64,000 bases of DNA from Hysterangium stoloniferum (lineage: Eukaryota > Basidiomycota > Agaricomycetes > Hysterangiales > Hysterangiaceae): NCBI GenBank assembly GCA_015178975.1, contig WHVD01000288.1, forward strand, positions 1 through 64,000. The letters are read 5' to 3'. Below the pieces are notes generated by a model that was given only the letters and a program-made list of their open reading frames with translations, ran no database searches and was not told the DNA's origin. This document shows, one piece after another, positions 11,393-22,431 of the stretch (position 1 is the first letter of the stretch; every line of letters starts with the position of its first letter). The position numbers and the translations under genes are program-made.

Positions 11393-11494
11393 TGCGTGAT
11401 AATGCAGATGGCGCAGCGACAGAACCGCTGATGGGAACTTGTTGAGTGTTGGAAGACAGCTTGACGAGATGTTGTGGGTGTAGGAACAGAGTAT

Positions 11495-11635
11495 GGTCGA
11501 TTTCGACGGAGAACAGCCCAGTTAATGGAAAACGGTCTAGTTCAATGGAGAATGGTTGAGTTCAATGGAGAACGCTCGAGTTCAAGGGAGGGAGAATAAC
11601 TGGGTTCAGCGGAGAATGGTCGAGTGGAAGCAAAT
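11495..11635. repeat. degenerate ~20-bp tandem repeat upstream of copy A
   Basis: About six to seven variants of the unit GAGTTCAATGGAGAATGGT occur here. The same array, slightly diverged, occurs at about 25930-26025. It lies upstream of copy A on its promoter side. Confidence 0.8.
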
Positions 11636-11639
11636 ATTG

Positions 11640-12400
11640 TTTTATACCAATAATTTATTTCGAATTTGATTACATAAGGGTAATCATTAGATGTCAAAAT
11701 GTGCGCGCCCCATGGCAGATCTCCGCTTAGCGGAAAGATTCAAGCGAAGTGTATGAACCGACTTGTGTATCTTCTATTTCTTAATTAGCTCAAATCACGC
11801 CCTTCGCTTGCAACTGCGCTTTGCTTACCAATCATTTCATGGGGGAAGAAGTGCAAATTAGGGCTCTCTTCAAAAGTCTTTGTATCCAGTGTTGGTGCAA
11901 ATGGACATCTTGTAACTTCTAGGATTACTACTGCGCACATATGTCTTTTGAACGCGGAAAATTTGTGTGCTGGTGTACCCCACCCCCATAGTTTCCCTGT
12001 TGATGTCGAAATTTGATGCCCATGCCTTTTGACTGTTGCCCCCGAATTTTCACAATTCTGATGTGTGGATAAACTGTTATCATTAATGAATTGATGATGG
12101 TATGAGGTGTAAATGGATTATCAGAGCACTGGAAGAGACAACACGATGGAAATGAGGAACAAGTGATGGTGGTGAAACATGGCGACGTCGGTGGCAGCCA
12201 AGCGAAATAAATCGTCTTGCTGCCGGGAAGTGCAAGACCATCCAGCAGGCTGCGCAGGTACACAGGTATCAATTAACGGTTTCAATTCTTCCTCAGCATC
12301 GCGACATGTGAATTGGCTCCAAACCCTCAACCCACCCGATGTAAAAACAGAAGCCAAGAAAGAAAAGATGCTTATGTTGATCATTCCAATCTAATCGATC
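11640..12400. repeat. dispersed repeat R1, copy 1 (minus orientation)
   Basis: Blocks shared with 26040-26660 include the GTGTATGAA...CTTCTATTTCTTA segment, GGTGGTGAAACA with CGGCGACGTCGGTGG, CGTCTTGCTGC with GGGAAGTGCAAGACCA, and a block reading (reverse strand) CCAATTCACATGTCGCGATG. The last block also occurs at about 32070 and 50160. Weak minus-strand ORFs exist, but no gene can be defined. The nature of the repeat (gene family, or LTR or Helitron derivative) is open. Confidence 0.6.
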
Positions 12401-12594
12401 GACAGCAAACTAGAATAGGCAGCTTTCCCCTTTTGCTCTAGCAACTTCATACAAACTCGCATTCAAGTTCCGATCACCTCATTATCACCACTTAAGGTGA
12501 GTCTGGCATATCAGATATTTTCTGCTATATACACGACTGACTAAATTTCTTCCCTTATGTCTAGCGTTATCCTGCCTTGACCATAGGTGCCATA

Positions 12595-14044
12595 TGTTAG
12601 AATATGTTGTATTGCAAGCCATTGATGTGTTTTACGCTCGGCTATTTTGTACTTTACAGTAGCTTAGTCGTCATAAATAAAACCTTGTCCATTTTTCTTA
12701 CGCTGTCTTCGAACAGGTTATAGGCCCCACCCCGTTGCTTTAAAAGTCACACTAATACTATCTCATCATCTTATGTCTAATATCAATGCCTTACTTGCAA
12801 GTATCCCAAAACTCTCTGGTGATAACTACCACGAATGGAAGTTTTCACTGTCAATGGTTTTGCAGCGTGCTAGATCATGGAGTGTTGTTAATGGTGGAAC
12901 AAAGGCACCTAAGGATGAGAATAGCAAGGAGTATTTGGATTGGGCAAAGCATTCGGAGGATGGTTACATGGCAATTGGATTGACAATTGCATCAAGCCAA
13001 CAATTGTATATTCAGGATTGCACCACTGGACCAGAGGCATGGCAAGCACTTGCAAAAATCTATCAGGCAAATAATCGGGCCAATCGGATTTCGTTGAAAC
13101 GCCAACTCTATATGTACCAGCATGATGTCAAAAAGCCAGTGATGGAATATGTCCATGGCATTTTGACTCTGGCTTCACAGCTTCAAGCGATTGGAGTCGA
13201 GTTACGTGATGAGGATGTGCTGGATGTCCTCATCTATTGTTTGGCTCCGGAATTTGGTGCGGTAGCAACTGCTCTTATGCAGCATGTGGGATCACTTACA
13301 GTCAAAGAAATTTCCGTAGTGCTGGTAGAAGAAGAAAGCCATCTAAAAGGGCGGAAAGAAAATGAGAGTCAAATTGCCATGAAAATGAAAGTCAACTCAC
13401 CAAATATGTGACAGCTGAAGAATTGCTATAGATGCAATGGCAAAGGTCACATTGCGTGTTTTTGTCCCGCGCTGAGGCCGGTTGTTTCGTCTTCAAGTGG
13501 ATTACCTACCAAAAACCAGGAGATCCCCACTGATAGCGCAGGGATGAGTGCTTATATTTTGCGCACTTGAAATTATTGCATGGACTAGGAGTTGCGAGTA
13601 GAGCTCCAAGGTCCGGCATTTGTTTGTAATCTGGGAGGTTGGGGGAATGCATTCTAGAAGCGAGGATGCTCTGAGGTTTGGTTCGATGCCAAATGTACCA
13701 GACGGGTATTGCGTCTAGTGGGCGCAGCGGGTTTCTCAAAAATTTCGAGCAGATTCTGTGTCTAGTGGGCGCAGCAGGTTTTTGTGTCAATTTTTGTGTC
13801 AATTTTCGGATGGGTTTTGCATTGAGTGGGCACAATATTTTTTATATTAAAATTGGTTTATTTCTCATTTTTCATGTGTACATATGGTCTTACTGCACAC
13901 TTCAATGACTTGCAAAGTGGGCATGTTAGAATATGTTGTATTGCAAGCCATTGATGCGTTTTACGCTCAGCTATTTCATACTTTACAGTAGCTTAGTCAT
14001 CATAAATAAAACCTTGTCCATTTTCCTTACGCTGTCTTCAAACA
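12595..14044 (+). mobile_element. short gag-only copia element (TR-GAG type)
   Basis: Two 121-bp LTRs lie at 12595-12715 and 13924-14044. They start TGTTAGAATATG, end TTCGAACA or TTCAAACA, and differ at only a few positions. The 5-bp target duplication CCATA flanks the element (12590-12594 and 14045-14049). The 5' LTR is followed by GGTTATAGGCCCC as a possible primer-binding region, and the 3' LTR is preceded by AAAGTGGGCA. The 1450-bp element holds a gag gene and no pol, so it must have moved with enzymes from a full-length relative. Confidence 0.93.
12773..13570 (+). pseudogene. copia-type gag with zinc knuckle, one stop codon
   Basis: The frame begins MSNINALLASIPKLSGDNYH. It contains the copia gag features DNYHEWK, GPEAWQALAKIY and a helical domain ending near 13400. 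A TGA at 13409 interrupts the frame. Beyond it the same frame continues with a zinc knuckle CYRCNGKGHIACFC (CX2CX4HX4C, from 13424) and stops at 13570. The TGA is most simply an arginine CGA changed by C-to-T. Gag would package the element RNA. It has no protease, integrase or RT. Confidence 0.85.
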
Positions 14045-14189
14045 CCATATTGTGCCAACTCTATGACATGGGAATGGTGTGATCCTAGTCGCCCTGAGGA
14101 GCGGTGTGAACCTGCCGCCTGTGTGAACCCTGCCGCGTGGGAACGGTATGAGCCCTGGCGCACGTGGAAACGTGGAAAGAGAGAAGATC

Positions 14190-14400
14190 CGTCCACAGGA
14201 TGGACCGAGTGGCGTTCTTTCTTCGACGTGATGGTATTGCAGGAGACTTTTGACCGGGATGGGTAGCCTTGTGTATGCAGGAAGCTTCCCAGTCGATCAG
14301 TGCTCATTGAGGCATTTCCGACATTTCGTGGCGTAGAGCTGGTGGTAGGGACCTGCTCGGTGTTATTGGTGGAGGAGTGAATAGTGGCCCAGCTCGGAAG
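14190..14400 (-). pseudogene. 5' leader relic of the secreted family (copy G)
   Basis: The reverse complement (AGTGGGCTGCTTC, then TTCACTCCTCCACC, then AATGTCGGAAATGCCTCAA, then AACGCCACTCGGTCCATCC) matches the leader region of copy B (15757-16000) and that of copy A. It stops before the signal-peptide exon. It is a promoter/leader fragment left after the coding part was lost or displaced. Confidence 0.6.
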
Positions 14401-15280
14401 CAGCCCACTTGTTTCAATTATACATCCAGGAGGAACTGTTAGTTTGTAAAAAGCTACAAGGTAAACAGATCGTCATGAATTATTGCATAAGTGAAGGTTC
14501 GTCATCGGTGCCTGACTCAAGTGAACCAATCATATTGACTTGCGTAATCTTACAATTTTGGTTACCGGGCTGCGTTCGGGTAATTGGAATCCTGCATTGG
14601 CAGATCCCCTCATAACCTTTGATCCGAGCCATGCCAAGCGATGAATCAATTGAATCTGTTTCCGTTGGAACGTCAATCAGTGCCGGAACACCTCGGAATT
14701 CACGTGACAATGTCTCACGGACGACACGTGACCTTCGTCACCAATGTCACGCTGTGTGACGGTAAGCAGATATCCAGGATCGAACAATATATTATATTTC
14801 TATTATTCCATGGTAATATGTTGGATAATTTTGTGTATTTCCTGCGCCACGAATATTGAATTCTGCTACAAACATGGAAGTTACATAATGCATCCAGCTT
14901 AGACGTCAGGCCTATAAATAGCTCGGCTCCAGTAATGGCTTTGGCTGCAACTGCTTCCAGCTTGGCTTCAAGCCATACGTGCAAAGATTAAAGAGACGTA
15001 TAAAGATCCAAGACGACGTGCGAAGATTAACGACGCCATGTTTCGCCAACTATGCCACTAATCACTGATAAATTTCGCCACTAGTGCTCAATCCACAGGT
15101 TTCGAAGGAGAATCGACATTTAGGACTGATTGACACAAGCATCGACGGGTGCTCTGTACCTACCGGACCCGCGACCACGAATTTTTCCTAACAATAGACT
15201 ACCAGGTTTAATCGTTTATCGAGGAGGTCAGTCAACTCTGGGCCAGCCACCAGGTTGGTGTCAAGTCCTTGTGCAACTGA
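14401..15280. other. no gene recognised
   Basis: No coding resemblance was seen. Small inverted CGTGAC/GTCACG motifs occur near 14700-14760, and a pair of similar sentences (ATAAAGATCCAAGACGACGTGC, AAAGATTAAAGAGACG) near 14985-15040. Confidence 0.4.
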
Positions 15281-15740
15281 CAGAGTCTGTGCAGAGAGCG
15301 ATCACCCGTTGCATGTGAGTGACGCTTATGTAATGCTGACAATTGAATGTGAGTGTGCCGTTCAGGCACAGAAACGGAGAAACAGAATCTGTGCGGAGCG
15401 CCATCACCATCTCCGTTTGAGTGACGCTTATGTAATACTGACATTGAATGTGAGTGTGCCGCTCAGGCACAGAAACGGAGAAACAGAATCTGTGCAGAGC
15501 CGCCATCACCATCTCCGTGTGAGTGACGCTTATGTAATACTGACATTGAATGTGAGTGTGCCGCTCAGGCACAGAACCGGAGAAACAGAATCTGTGCAGA
15601 GAGCCATCACCAGGTTTTACTTTCTCCGTGTGAATAATGCTGATAATTGAATGTGAGTGTAGCCGTTCAACAGGACCGGAGAAACAGATTCTGTGCAGAG
15701 CGCCATCACCCGTTGTATACTTTATCTTCGTGTGAGTGAC
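15281..15740. repeat. ~101-bp tandem repeat, five copies, upstream of copy B
   Basis: Anchor CAGAATCTGTGC or variants start at 15281, 15383, 15484, 15586 and 15685, a period of 99-102 bp. Each unit also holds GTGAGTGACGCTTATGTAAT, TGAATGTGAGTGTG and CAGGCACAGAAAC. The array ends about 380 bp before the start codon of copy B. ORFs crossing it on both strands are repeat artefacts. Confidence 0.93.
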
Positions 15741-15872
15741 GGTACGCATTTAAGTGGGCTGCTTCTGACCTGGGCCAGCATTCACTCCTCCCCCCATAAC
15801 ACCTCGTCAATCTGTCTTCCAACACCCAGCAAGTTTCGACCACCGGCTCTACGCCGTCCTCATCGTCACAAA

Positions 15873-16211
15873 ATGTCAGAAATACCTCAAGCATCTCGTC
15901 AACGGTCAAAGCTACCACAAGGCAATCCAGCGGGGGTCAAATGGGTCCAAACTCTCCTGCGATATCGTCAGATCGCAGAAAAAATGCTACCCGGTCCACT
16001 CGAACCAGCTAAGCCCGTGGCGGAGGTGCCGGGCTGGAGATGGCCGGCAAACTGGAGTGGGGAACGGAGCTGGAGGTATGTTCGCGCAAGAACTCCCGAG
16101 TATCATTGTGTTGACCATGGCATCACGTTTCTACAGCATATACTCGGTGCTGGCAATGCCACTCATCGTCGTATTCGCCCTCGCAGGCCAAGGACTGACC
16201 ACCGTTGCTAG
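15873..16211 (+). other. upstream overlapping ORF of copy B
   Basis: This ORF begins MSEIPQ, 244 nt before the main start, and overlaps the signal-peptide exon in another frame, ending RPRRPRTDHRC. It corresponds to the ORF at 11036-11392 of copy A. The conserved end partly reflects the fact that it shares DNA with the conserved first coding exon. Confidence 0.35.
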
Positions 16212-17952
16212 ACATCATCATTCCGTAGCTCTGGACGTTGTTCGTCCGACGACGAGCACAATCGATGAACTTATGGGCAAGTGTGCGTTAAGAACGAAGG
16301 TAAGTACAGGCGATGACATAGTTTAAGTCGTCAACTCACATATGTTATTATAGTTACCACTTCAAACGGTTATCGGTCGTCATGTCCCTGCTGTAACTGT
16401 AGAAGGAATGATTTCCCAACTCTGCTCAGCGAAGATCGATGTTATTGGGTTGAAAAAGACGGATAATGGCTTGACGAACGGGATGCGAAGAGGGTCTGTC
16501 TCTTTTGCAAAACCGGTGGGTATGCGTCTTCTGGCCTTTTATCAATCTACTAATGCAGGTCTTGTGCTTAGGTCTCTCAAAGTAACGCAATGTTGGACGA
16601 AACTCCCTTGGGTCCACGTATGCAGATGAATGATGACCTGTTCAATGGGCTGCAGTCCAAGTCGGCAACACTGACAACAAGTGTAAGTATAAACATCAAC
16701 TAATTAGTCTGTGTAAGTCATTTCAAGCTTACGTTGTTCCAGTCAAAACTGCAGGAAAGTGGATATCCTGAAAAGTCGATCGCCATGATAGAAGAAGTGG
16801 ACACGCGCCAAATGTACCCATTTGATGTAGCACACTGGGGAGCTGGCTTTAAAGATTCGTTTCCCTTCGCCGCGACGAAATATAATGAAACACGAGAGGT
16901 GGCTTGTTGTCTGCCGGCGGTGGATAGATGCATTCATCTTGAGCTTCTCAGTCAGAATGCGTGCGACTGCCTTCCCGATGCTGCGGACCACGTATCGGCA
17001 ACCACAGTACACATGTCTTGGTTCTGTCCTTCCCATCAAGACGGCTATCTCAAATCACAACTAGCTGTTACCAATAACCCACAGTGGCCCTCCCTCGAAG
17101 CTCACTTGAAAGCTGCAGGAAACGGAGGCGTTATAAGAATCATCATTCCTGATGATCCCGAGGAGGAGGGTCCTGCGGAAGCTGTAGAGAATGCTCGTTC
17201 CCCGTCAAAGCCAGTTTCGTGGTTTTGCTGTAAGAATGTCATAATAGCAACAGGCGATCTCGAATTCCGTTCTTCCCATACAGACAGCGACCTTAATGCG
17301 AATCGAATCATCGGCAACAGGACATGGGTTGTGTCCCCCGTCGACGTGCAGAGTGAGAGTGACCGAATTGGGAGATGGTTTTTCCGTTCTCTTGACACAT
17401 CGGTCCTCATTGGGTCGCAGTGGAAGTTGACTCTTTGGAAATTGGCAGCACAGATAATGGAGGTAAGAATTGACACCTTGGGGCGATAAAAGTTGTTTTG
17501 ACTCACCTACGATCTAGGCAATGCTACCTCGTGGGACCGCCCAACACGAAAGTGTCCAACCATCAATGACATTGAGAGAAGAAATGGGGTTTTCATCCCG
17601 GTCGATGCGACTCCATCCCATTCAAGTGACATACACCATGGAGCATAATCGTGACAAGTATCCGCCTTCCAAGAATCGATTCAAGGATGCAAGGGCAAGG
17701 CGATGCATGAGACACAAGCGAATGAGGCAAGCCACGGATGGCTATGGTGGATGCATCTTGGGCGAGGGTTTCTTGAGGAGTTTCGATGACGCTGCTGCTA
17801 TTGCCAGAAGCGAGTGTTCCTGGGCCTGTGAAGGTGCGTTTGTGGCCTCTCCTACTTTACAACATGAATCTTACATAAGACTGTCAAGGGCTGAACCCGG
17901 GGGCAAGCCACCACATACCCACACCAGCTTTACTCCGTCTCAACGGTTTTAA
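16117..17952 (+). CDS. secreted-protein family, copy B (five exons)
   Basis: The proposed exons are 16117-16299, 16354-16515, 16572-16682, 16743-17462 and 17518-17952, giving 536 residues. The introns are GT-AG. The second (56 nt, GTGGGT...TACTAAT...TTAG) restores a frame that otherwise hits a stop. The signal-peptide-like start is MASRFYSIY with FALA before GQGL. The core exon 4 (240 codons, against 239 in copy A) keeps TTVHMSWFCPSH, PDDPEEEGPAEAVENARSP and DSDLNANRIIGNRTW. The last exon is longer than in copy A, and its end (THTSFTPSQRF) runs into the A+T-rich array that supplies the stop. Four of five exons keep the same length or differ by whole codons from copy A, which argues for selection. 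The function is unknown. Confidence 0.75.
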
Positions 17953-18930
17953 TTAATTTAAAATCATTTCAAAGAATTTTAAAGTATTAAAAACTGTTAC
18001 AAATCGTTTAGAAACATGTAAAAAGAACTATTGACATTTAAAGTTGTTTACAATCATTTAAGAAACTGGGGAAACATATAAAAAGACTTGAAAGCATTTG
18101 AAAATCATGGAAAAGGCTTTCAAAACATTTAGAGACATTTTAAATGGTCTGAAACCACCCCCAACTTTACTCTGTATCAACGATTTTAATTAATTTAAAA
18201 TGATTTCAAAGAATTTTTAAAGTATTAAAAACTGTTCCAAATCATTTAGAAACATATAAAAAAGATTTATTGGCATTTAAAGTAGTTTACAATCATTTAA
18301 GAAACCTTTGGAAACATATAAAAAGACTTAAATGCATATGACATCATCTAAAAGCATTTTGAACTGTTGAAAACCATTTCACAACATTTGAAAGCCTTCA
18401 AAATCATTTAACAACCATTTCAATGTGTTTGAGAACATTTAGAGCATTTAAAGGCACTAAAGAGTGTTTAAAATTGATAGATATACTTATAATCATATAA
18501 AATCATTTAGAAACCTTTAAAAGCACTTGAAAATGTTTGGATTTGTTTAAGAGATATTCAAAGGCATTTAAAACATTGTAAAATGATGGAAAGGGCTTTA
18601 AAAACATTTAGAGACATTTTAAATGGTTCGATCCATTTTCAACCTTTTAAAAATATTTCAAGTTATCTGAAATCATTGTAATGTGAGTAGAATTGTTTAA
18701 AACCATTTAAAAACATTTCCAAACATTCTAAATCATCTGAAATTGCTTAAAATCATTTAAAATCATTTCCAAACATTCTAAATCATCTGAAATCGCTTAA
18801 AACCATTTAAAAACATTTCCAAACATTCTAAATTATCTGAAATCACTTAAAATCATTTTAAAACATTTAGAAACATTCTAATTGATTCAAAACGATTTGA
18901 GATGTTTTAGAATGTTTTAATACTTTTGGA
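17935..18930. repeat. A+T-rich array of phased A-tracts
   Basis: About 1 kb is built from CATTTAAAA-like words. A larger unit starting near 17935 (CTCCGTCTCAACGGTTTTAA) recurs near 18170 (TCTGTATCAACGATTTTAA). Three 50-bp units sharing CATTTCCAAACATTCTAAAT start at 18714, 18764 and 18814. A/T tracts fall roughly every 10 bp. No gene is present. Confidence 0.85.
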
Positions 18931-19270
18931 CACCTGATAATACCACCAAACACCTCTTATTAGAGGTGGAGAGGGACCTGTTCTCCTCCTCTAACACGAG
19001 TAAATTAGACTTGTACAGGCCTCTTTCAATAAACCTTGTTTAAATATTGCACACACTTAGACTTTCTCTCAGCTATCCCAGCATGTGCCAGACATCAAAG
19101 GCACTGCTTGGCAATGACACCATCAATGCCCTGATGGCTGCATGTTATCTCCAGGAACCATGCCCATCAATCACAGGCCCTCCTAGGGATCATCCCACCT
19201 TCTCCCACCCTCCCGCTCATTGCCCACAACCATGATTGCCCAGTTTTTCTCTGATCCCCACCATACTTCA

Positions 19271-19860
19271 CACTGTGAAGAGTGGTGGAAGTTCTAACTG
19301 TTCTATGTACAAAGAATATCGACCATTTAGGTACGACACGACAATGTATTGACTATCTAAGTCTAATACAGACCAAACACGTATTGACTGTCTAGTTCAA
19401 TACAGTTGAGAGAATTAGCTATATTAAGTAGAATAGAGAGCTAAGACGAATAAAAGAGAATTGACTGTGAAGTATGATTCTGAATGACTGCTCAAGTGTT
19501 GAAGAGAATAATGAAAGAGTCAAATGAACAGAGTAGCGTGGATAGAGATAATGGTTCGAGTTTCGACTAGTATAGTTCGAAACTCTGATTGTGCTGGTAG
19601 TTAAAGCCCGTCTGTGATGGTCGGGACAATACCCCAATCACAACTTACAGGACACTAAATGGGTGTCTGGGTAAGTCATGGTTATGGGGTAAAAAGTGTC
19701 TGAGTTCTAACTACTGGCACTAGAATACATAGGTCTGGCACGTATGTGCCCACAAGAGTCAATGTACCAAATGCATAGGTTGTTGAACTAAATATATGTG
19801 TATAATAAAATAGAGAGAAAATAGAAATAATAATGGAAATATAGTATGGGCTCATTCAGA
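19271..19860. repeat. dispersed repeat, LTR-like, copy 1
   Basis: It starts TGTGAAGAGTGGTGGAAGTTCTAACTGTTCTA and includes TAGTTCGA with AAGTGTCTGAGTT. The same order of motifs occurs at 39526-39930 (TGTGAAGAGTGGTATAAG onwards). The TG start suggests an LTR, but no matching end or target duplication was identified. Confidence 0.5.
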
Positions 19861-19889
19861 CTACATATATTTCAGAGTGTATTTTGCAC

Positions 19890-21440
19890 TACCTCTCACA
19901 CACATCCATCTTCCTGATGTAGAGAGGGTTGGATTCTGGGGGGTCAGGTTCTGCCAGACTTTACGAGCAGCATTGAGCTTCACTCTGGAATCTGTGAGGT
20001 TGGGCACACTGCATGGTTAATGAAGTACTCACTCACTGGCACCTATGTAGGTTCACAAGCTTCTGGTAGTACTCCATCTCCTGGGTCTCTCGAATTGGCT
20101 CTGTTGCCAAACCCTTCAAGTATTCCCACTCCTCCACTAACCATTCACCAAAGACTGCCATGTTGGTGATCCCATGATCTGCCATGGCCTTCTTGAGTGC
20201 CGACTCTCCTTTGAGGATGTCCAATGCCTGCCAGTAGTTATTGACAAGGAATTTGCCTACATAAGGTCAACAAATTATGACTACGAGAATACAAGGATGT
20301 ATACTCAGGTTTGGATAAGTCTTGAAGTTGTCCATGTGCTTCATAAACTCAACAATCATTTGCTGCTGGTGGAATACACTTGCATAGCGTAGGAAGGAAG
20401 CAAGTGCATTTGATTTTGAGAAAAAGTGCTCACAACCCTCCAAATCCTCTAGTCCCATCCCATTGACATATGTTACAAGGAAAGATACCTGGCAAAGGTG
20501 GTTATGTGCATGGCCATGAAATGAACCAACCAATGCCTTATAGTCCAAAGCTCGAGCTCGAGCACCTAGTTCACTGCGGTTGAGGGTTGTCCCAAACTTG
20601 CACCCAATGTCGTACCCTCCCCCAATGCCAGTACCAAACACTTCCAAAAGGATCTCTACAACAGCGAGAGGGTACTTGGCACTATGATCCTATTAGTGAG
20701 TGTCAATAAAAATTGGGAACAACTCACAGTTCACCACTCTGGACCATGTCTGCTAGCACTAATACAAACCCATGACGACACAATGCTAAAAACACCCCAG
20801 TCTCATCAAATATCCCCCACATTCTTGCGGTGAGTTCATTGATCATGTTCGTCCAGTGGCCAACACAAGGGCTCTCTTCACCAATGTCTTCCTAGAACCA
20901 AACTGTCAATATGGGTTAATTCTTGGCAGTAAGAGACATACCAGCATAGGTAGCATCTCCTCGAGAGTAGCCTTTGCCCACCTATCAACCCGTTCCCTGG
21001 ACACAATATAGTCCTCACCTTGTTTCCTTGAGTCGGGCAGTTCTCTGGAATCCCCAACTTGTGGGCCTTCAGGTTCAGGTCCCCCCTTAGCAGGGTCATC
21101 CACTGGTGTTCGTCAGAGAATATGCTTGAGGGAATCATTCCCATCCATGGTAATACATAAGCATTTTGAAAATCAATTCATCTTCATCCTTGAGCTTATA
21201 GGAACAAGCGGGGCATGCATTCTGAAGGTGCCAGTTGGGGGAATCACATTGTAGGGCAATATCCACCTGTCACTGGACCTCCTCATGGATTGATAGATAT
21301 AGATCATAGGCAATTGAAAATTGTTGACTAAGATATGGGCAGAAAGGAATGCCATGCAAGTCGCAGATGCTCCTGACAAAAGGCTGAATGGCTAGATGGG
21401 GGCAGCGGAGGTGGCTGTTTCAATAAAGCTCCAGTAGCCA
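19890..21440 (-). pseudogene. KDZ transposase, C-terminal half with introns
   Basis: Minus-strand translation, spliced by eye, gives parts of a Kyakuja-Dileera-Zisupton transposase: RMHAPLVP-like and CPACSYKLKDEDEL, TMDGNDSLK, INELTARMWGIFDETGVFLA, GGGYDIGCKFGTTLNRSELG, SFHGHAHNHLCQ, FLVTYVNGMGLEDLEGCEHF, then across a GTATAC...TAG intron LDILKGESALKKAMADHGIT. The N-terminal half is missing. Stops and CGG-to-TGG changes (for example EEWEYL) mark decay. Such enzymes mobilise large DNA transposons in basidiomycetes. No terminal repeats were located. Confidence 0.8.
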
Positions 21441-21449
21441 TGTAGCAAT

Positions 21450-22020
21450 TGCAAGTGTTGGTGAAAAGGTGCTAAGAACTGAAAACTGACTAAAGTTAGT
21501 AGGCTGATGGGGACTGATCAGAAGGACTTGGCTTCAGCTTATATGCTGTGCCCTCACAAATAACCGTTAGGTGTCCTTAAATTTCAGATGGGCGAAGACT
21601 AGTCCTAACGAGTACCTCACGGTGAGTTACCGATCGGGACTGAAGGATAAGTTGAGTGTCGGGTTAAGGGTTGGTGACCAAGAGTGGGCGAGCGCACATG
21701 AAGGTGGAGAGTGGGATACTTAGAGTAAGACTTCTAGAGATGTATGTGGGTATTCTGAGTCAATATTCTGATTGCCTAGTAACTACAACTACAGCGGGTT
21801 CATATACAAGTTATCGGTATCTAGAAAATACTAACTAAGGAAAGAGCGGAAACATTATTTGACAATAAACTTGACTAGGAATGGGAAGGTTACAATAAGT
21901 TCGGAGGCCGTGATTAACCAAGAGCAGGATTACAAAAAAAGGAAATAGTCCGAGGGTTACAAGTATATATAGGCATATGTGAAACATAGGGTAGAATGGA
22001 TCATCATAATAAAAAGGGAC
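21450..22020. other. no gene recognised
   Basis: No coding resemblance, tandem repeat or terminal repeat was seen here. It may contain the missing flank of the KDZ element. Confidence 0.4.
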
Positions 22021-22023
22021 GTA

Positions 22024-22347
22024 TCAGAGTATAACCAGATAGTATGAGTATATTTTGACAGGGGTGTAAATGGGTTTGATCGCCGTGAAAGCATACCTCA
22101 GCATTGGGTGACCGACGGTTTCTGATGCGATGACTTGAGTGGTAACTTGAAATGTCGATAGGCGGCGATAACCTTGGGAACCGTTGGGTTGCGACACGGT
22201 CATAACAGTATCCTCCATTTGGCTGAAATCCCAAGGAGGCTGAAAATCTAGATCCCATACGTAAAACTTGTTGGGTATGGGTGGTGTGTCAAAACATAAT
22301 GTGACCCAGTAAAAATTTACATATAAAAATTCGAGGGGTGCTGGCAT
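22024..22347 (-). CDS. hypothetical ORF, 107 codons
   Basis: This is an open frame beginning MPAPLEFLYVNFYW with several aromatic residues, ending YSYYLVIL. It is divergent from the coiled-coil gene at 22432. No family resemblance was recognised, so it may be chance or part of a transposon. Confidence 0.2.
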   Translation of the reverse strand: MPAPLEFLYVNFYWVTLCFDTPPIPNKFYVWDLDFQPPWDFSQMEDTVMTVSQPNGSQGYRRLSTFQVTTQVIASETVGHPMLRYAFTAIKPIYTPVKIYSYYLVIL

Positions 22348-22431
22348 TTGAATTTTAACTCTCTTCCCTCAACCACCATGACCATAGGTTTGGGGTCGAA
22401 GCCTTTCCCAATTAGGTTAACCATCGCCCCC

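Noticed and set aside
15255..15749. ORFs of 131 and 162 codons on opposite strands
   Set aside because: Both run through the five ~101-bp tandem units and owe their length to the repeat.
16057..16116. Start codon of copy B at 16057 (and of copy A at 11190)
   Set aside because: It would place 20 polar residues before the hydrophobic segment and bury the signal peptide; the downstream ATG is more likely, though both copies keep the upstream one.
18970..19270. Gag or LTR of an additional element (AATAAACCTTG, MCQTSKALLGND)
   Set aside because: The resemblance is too short, and no second LTR, primer site or duplication could be identified.
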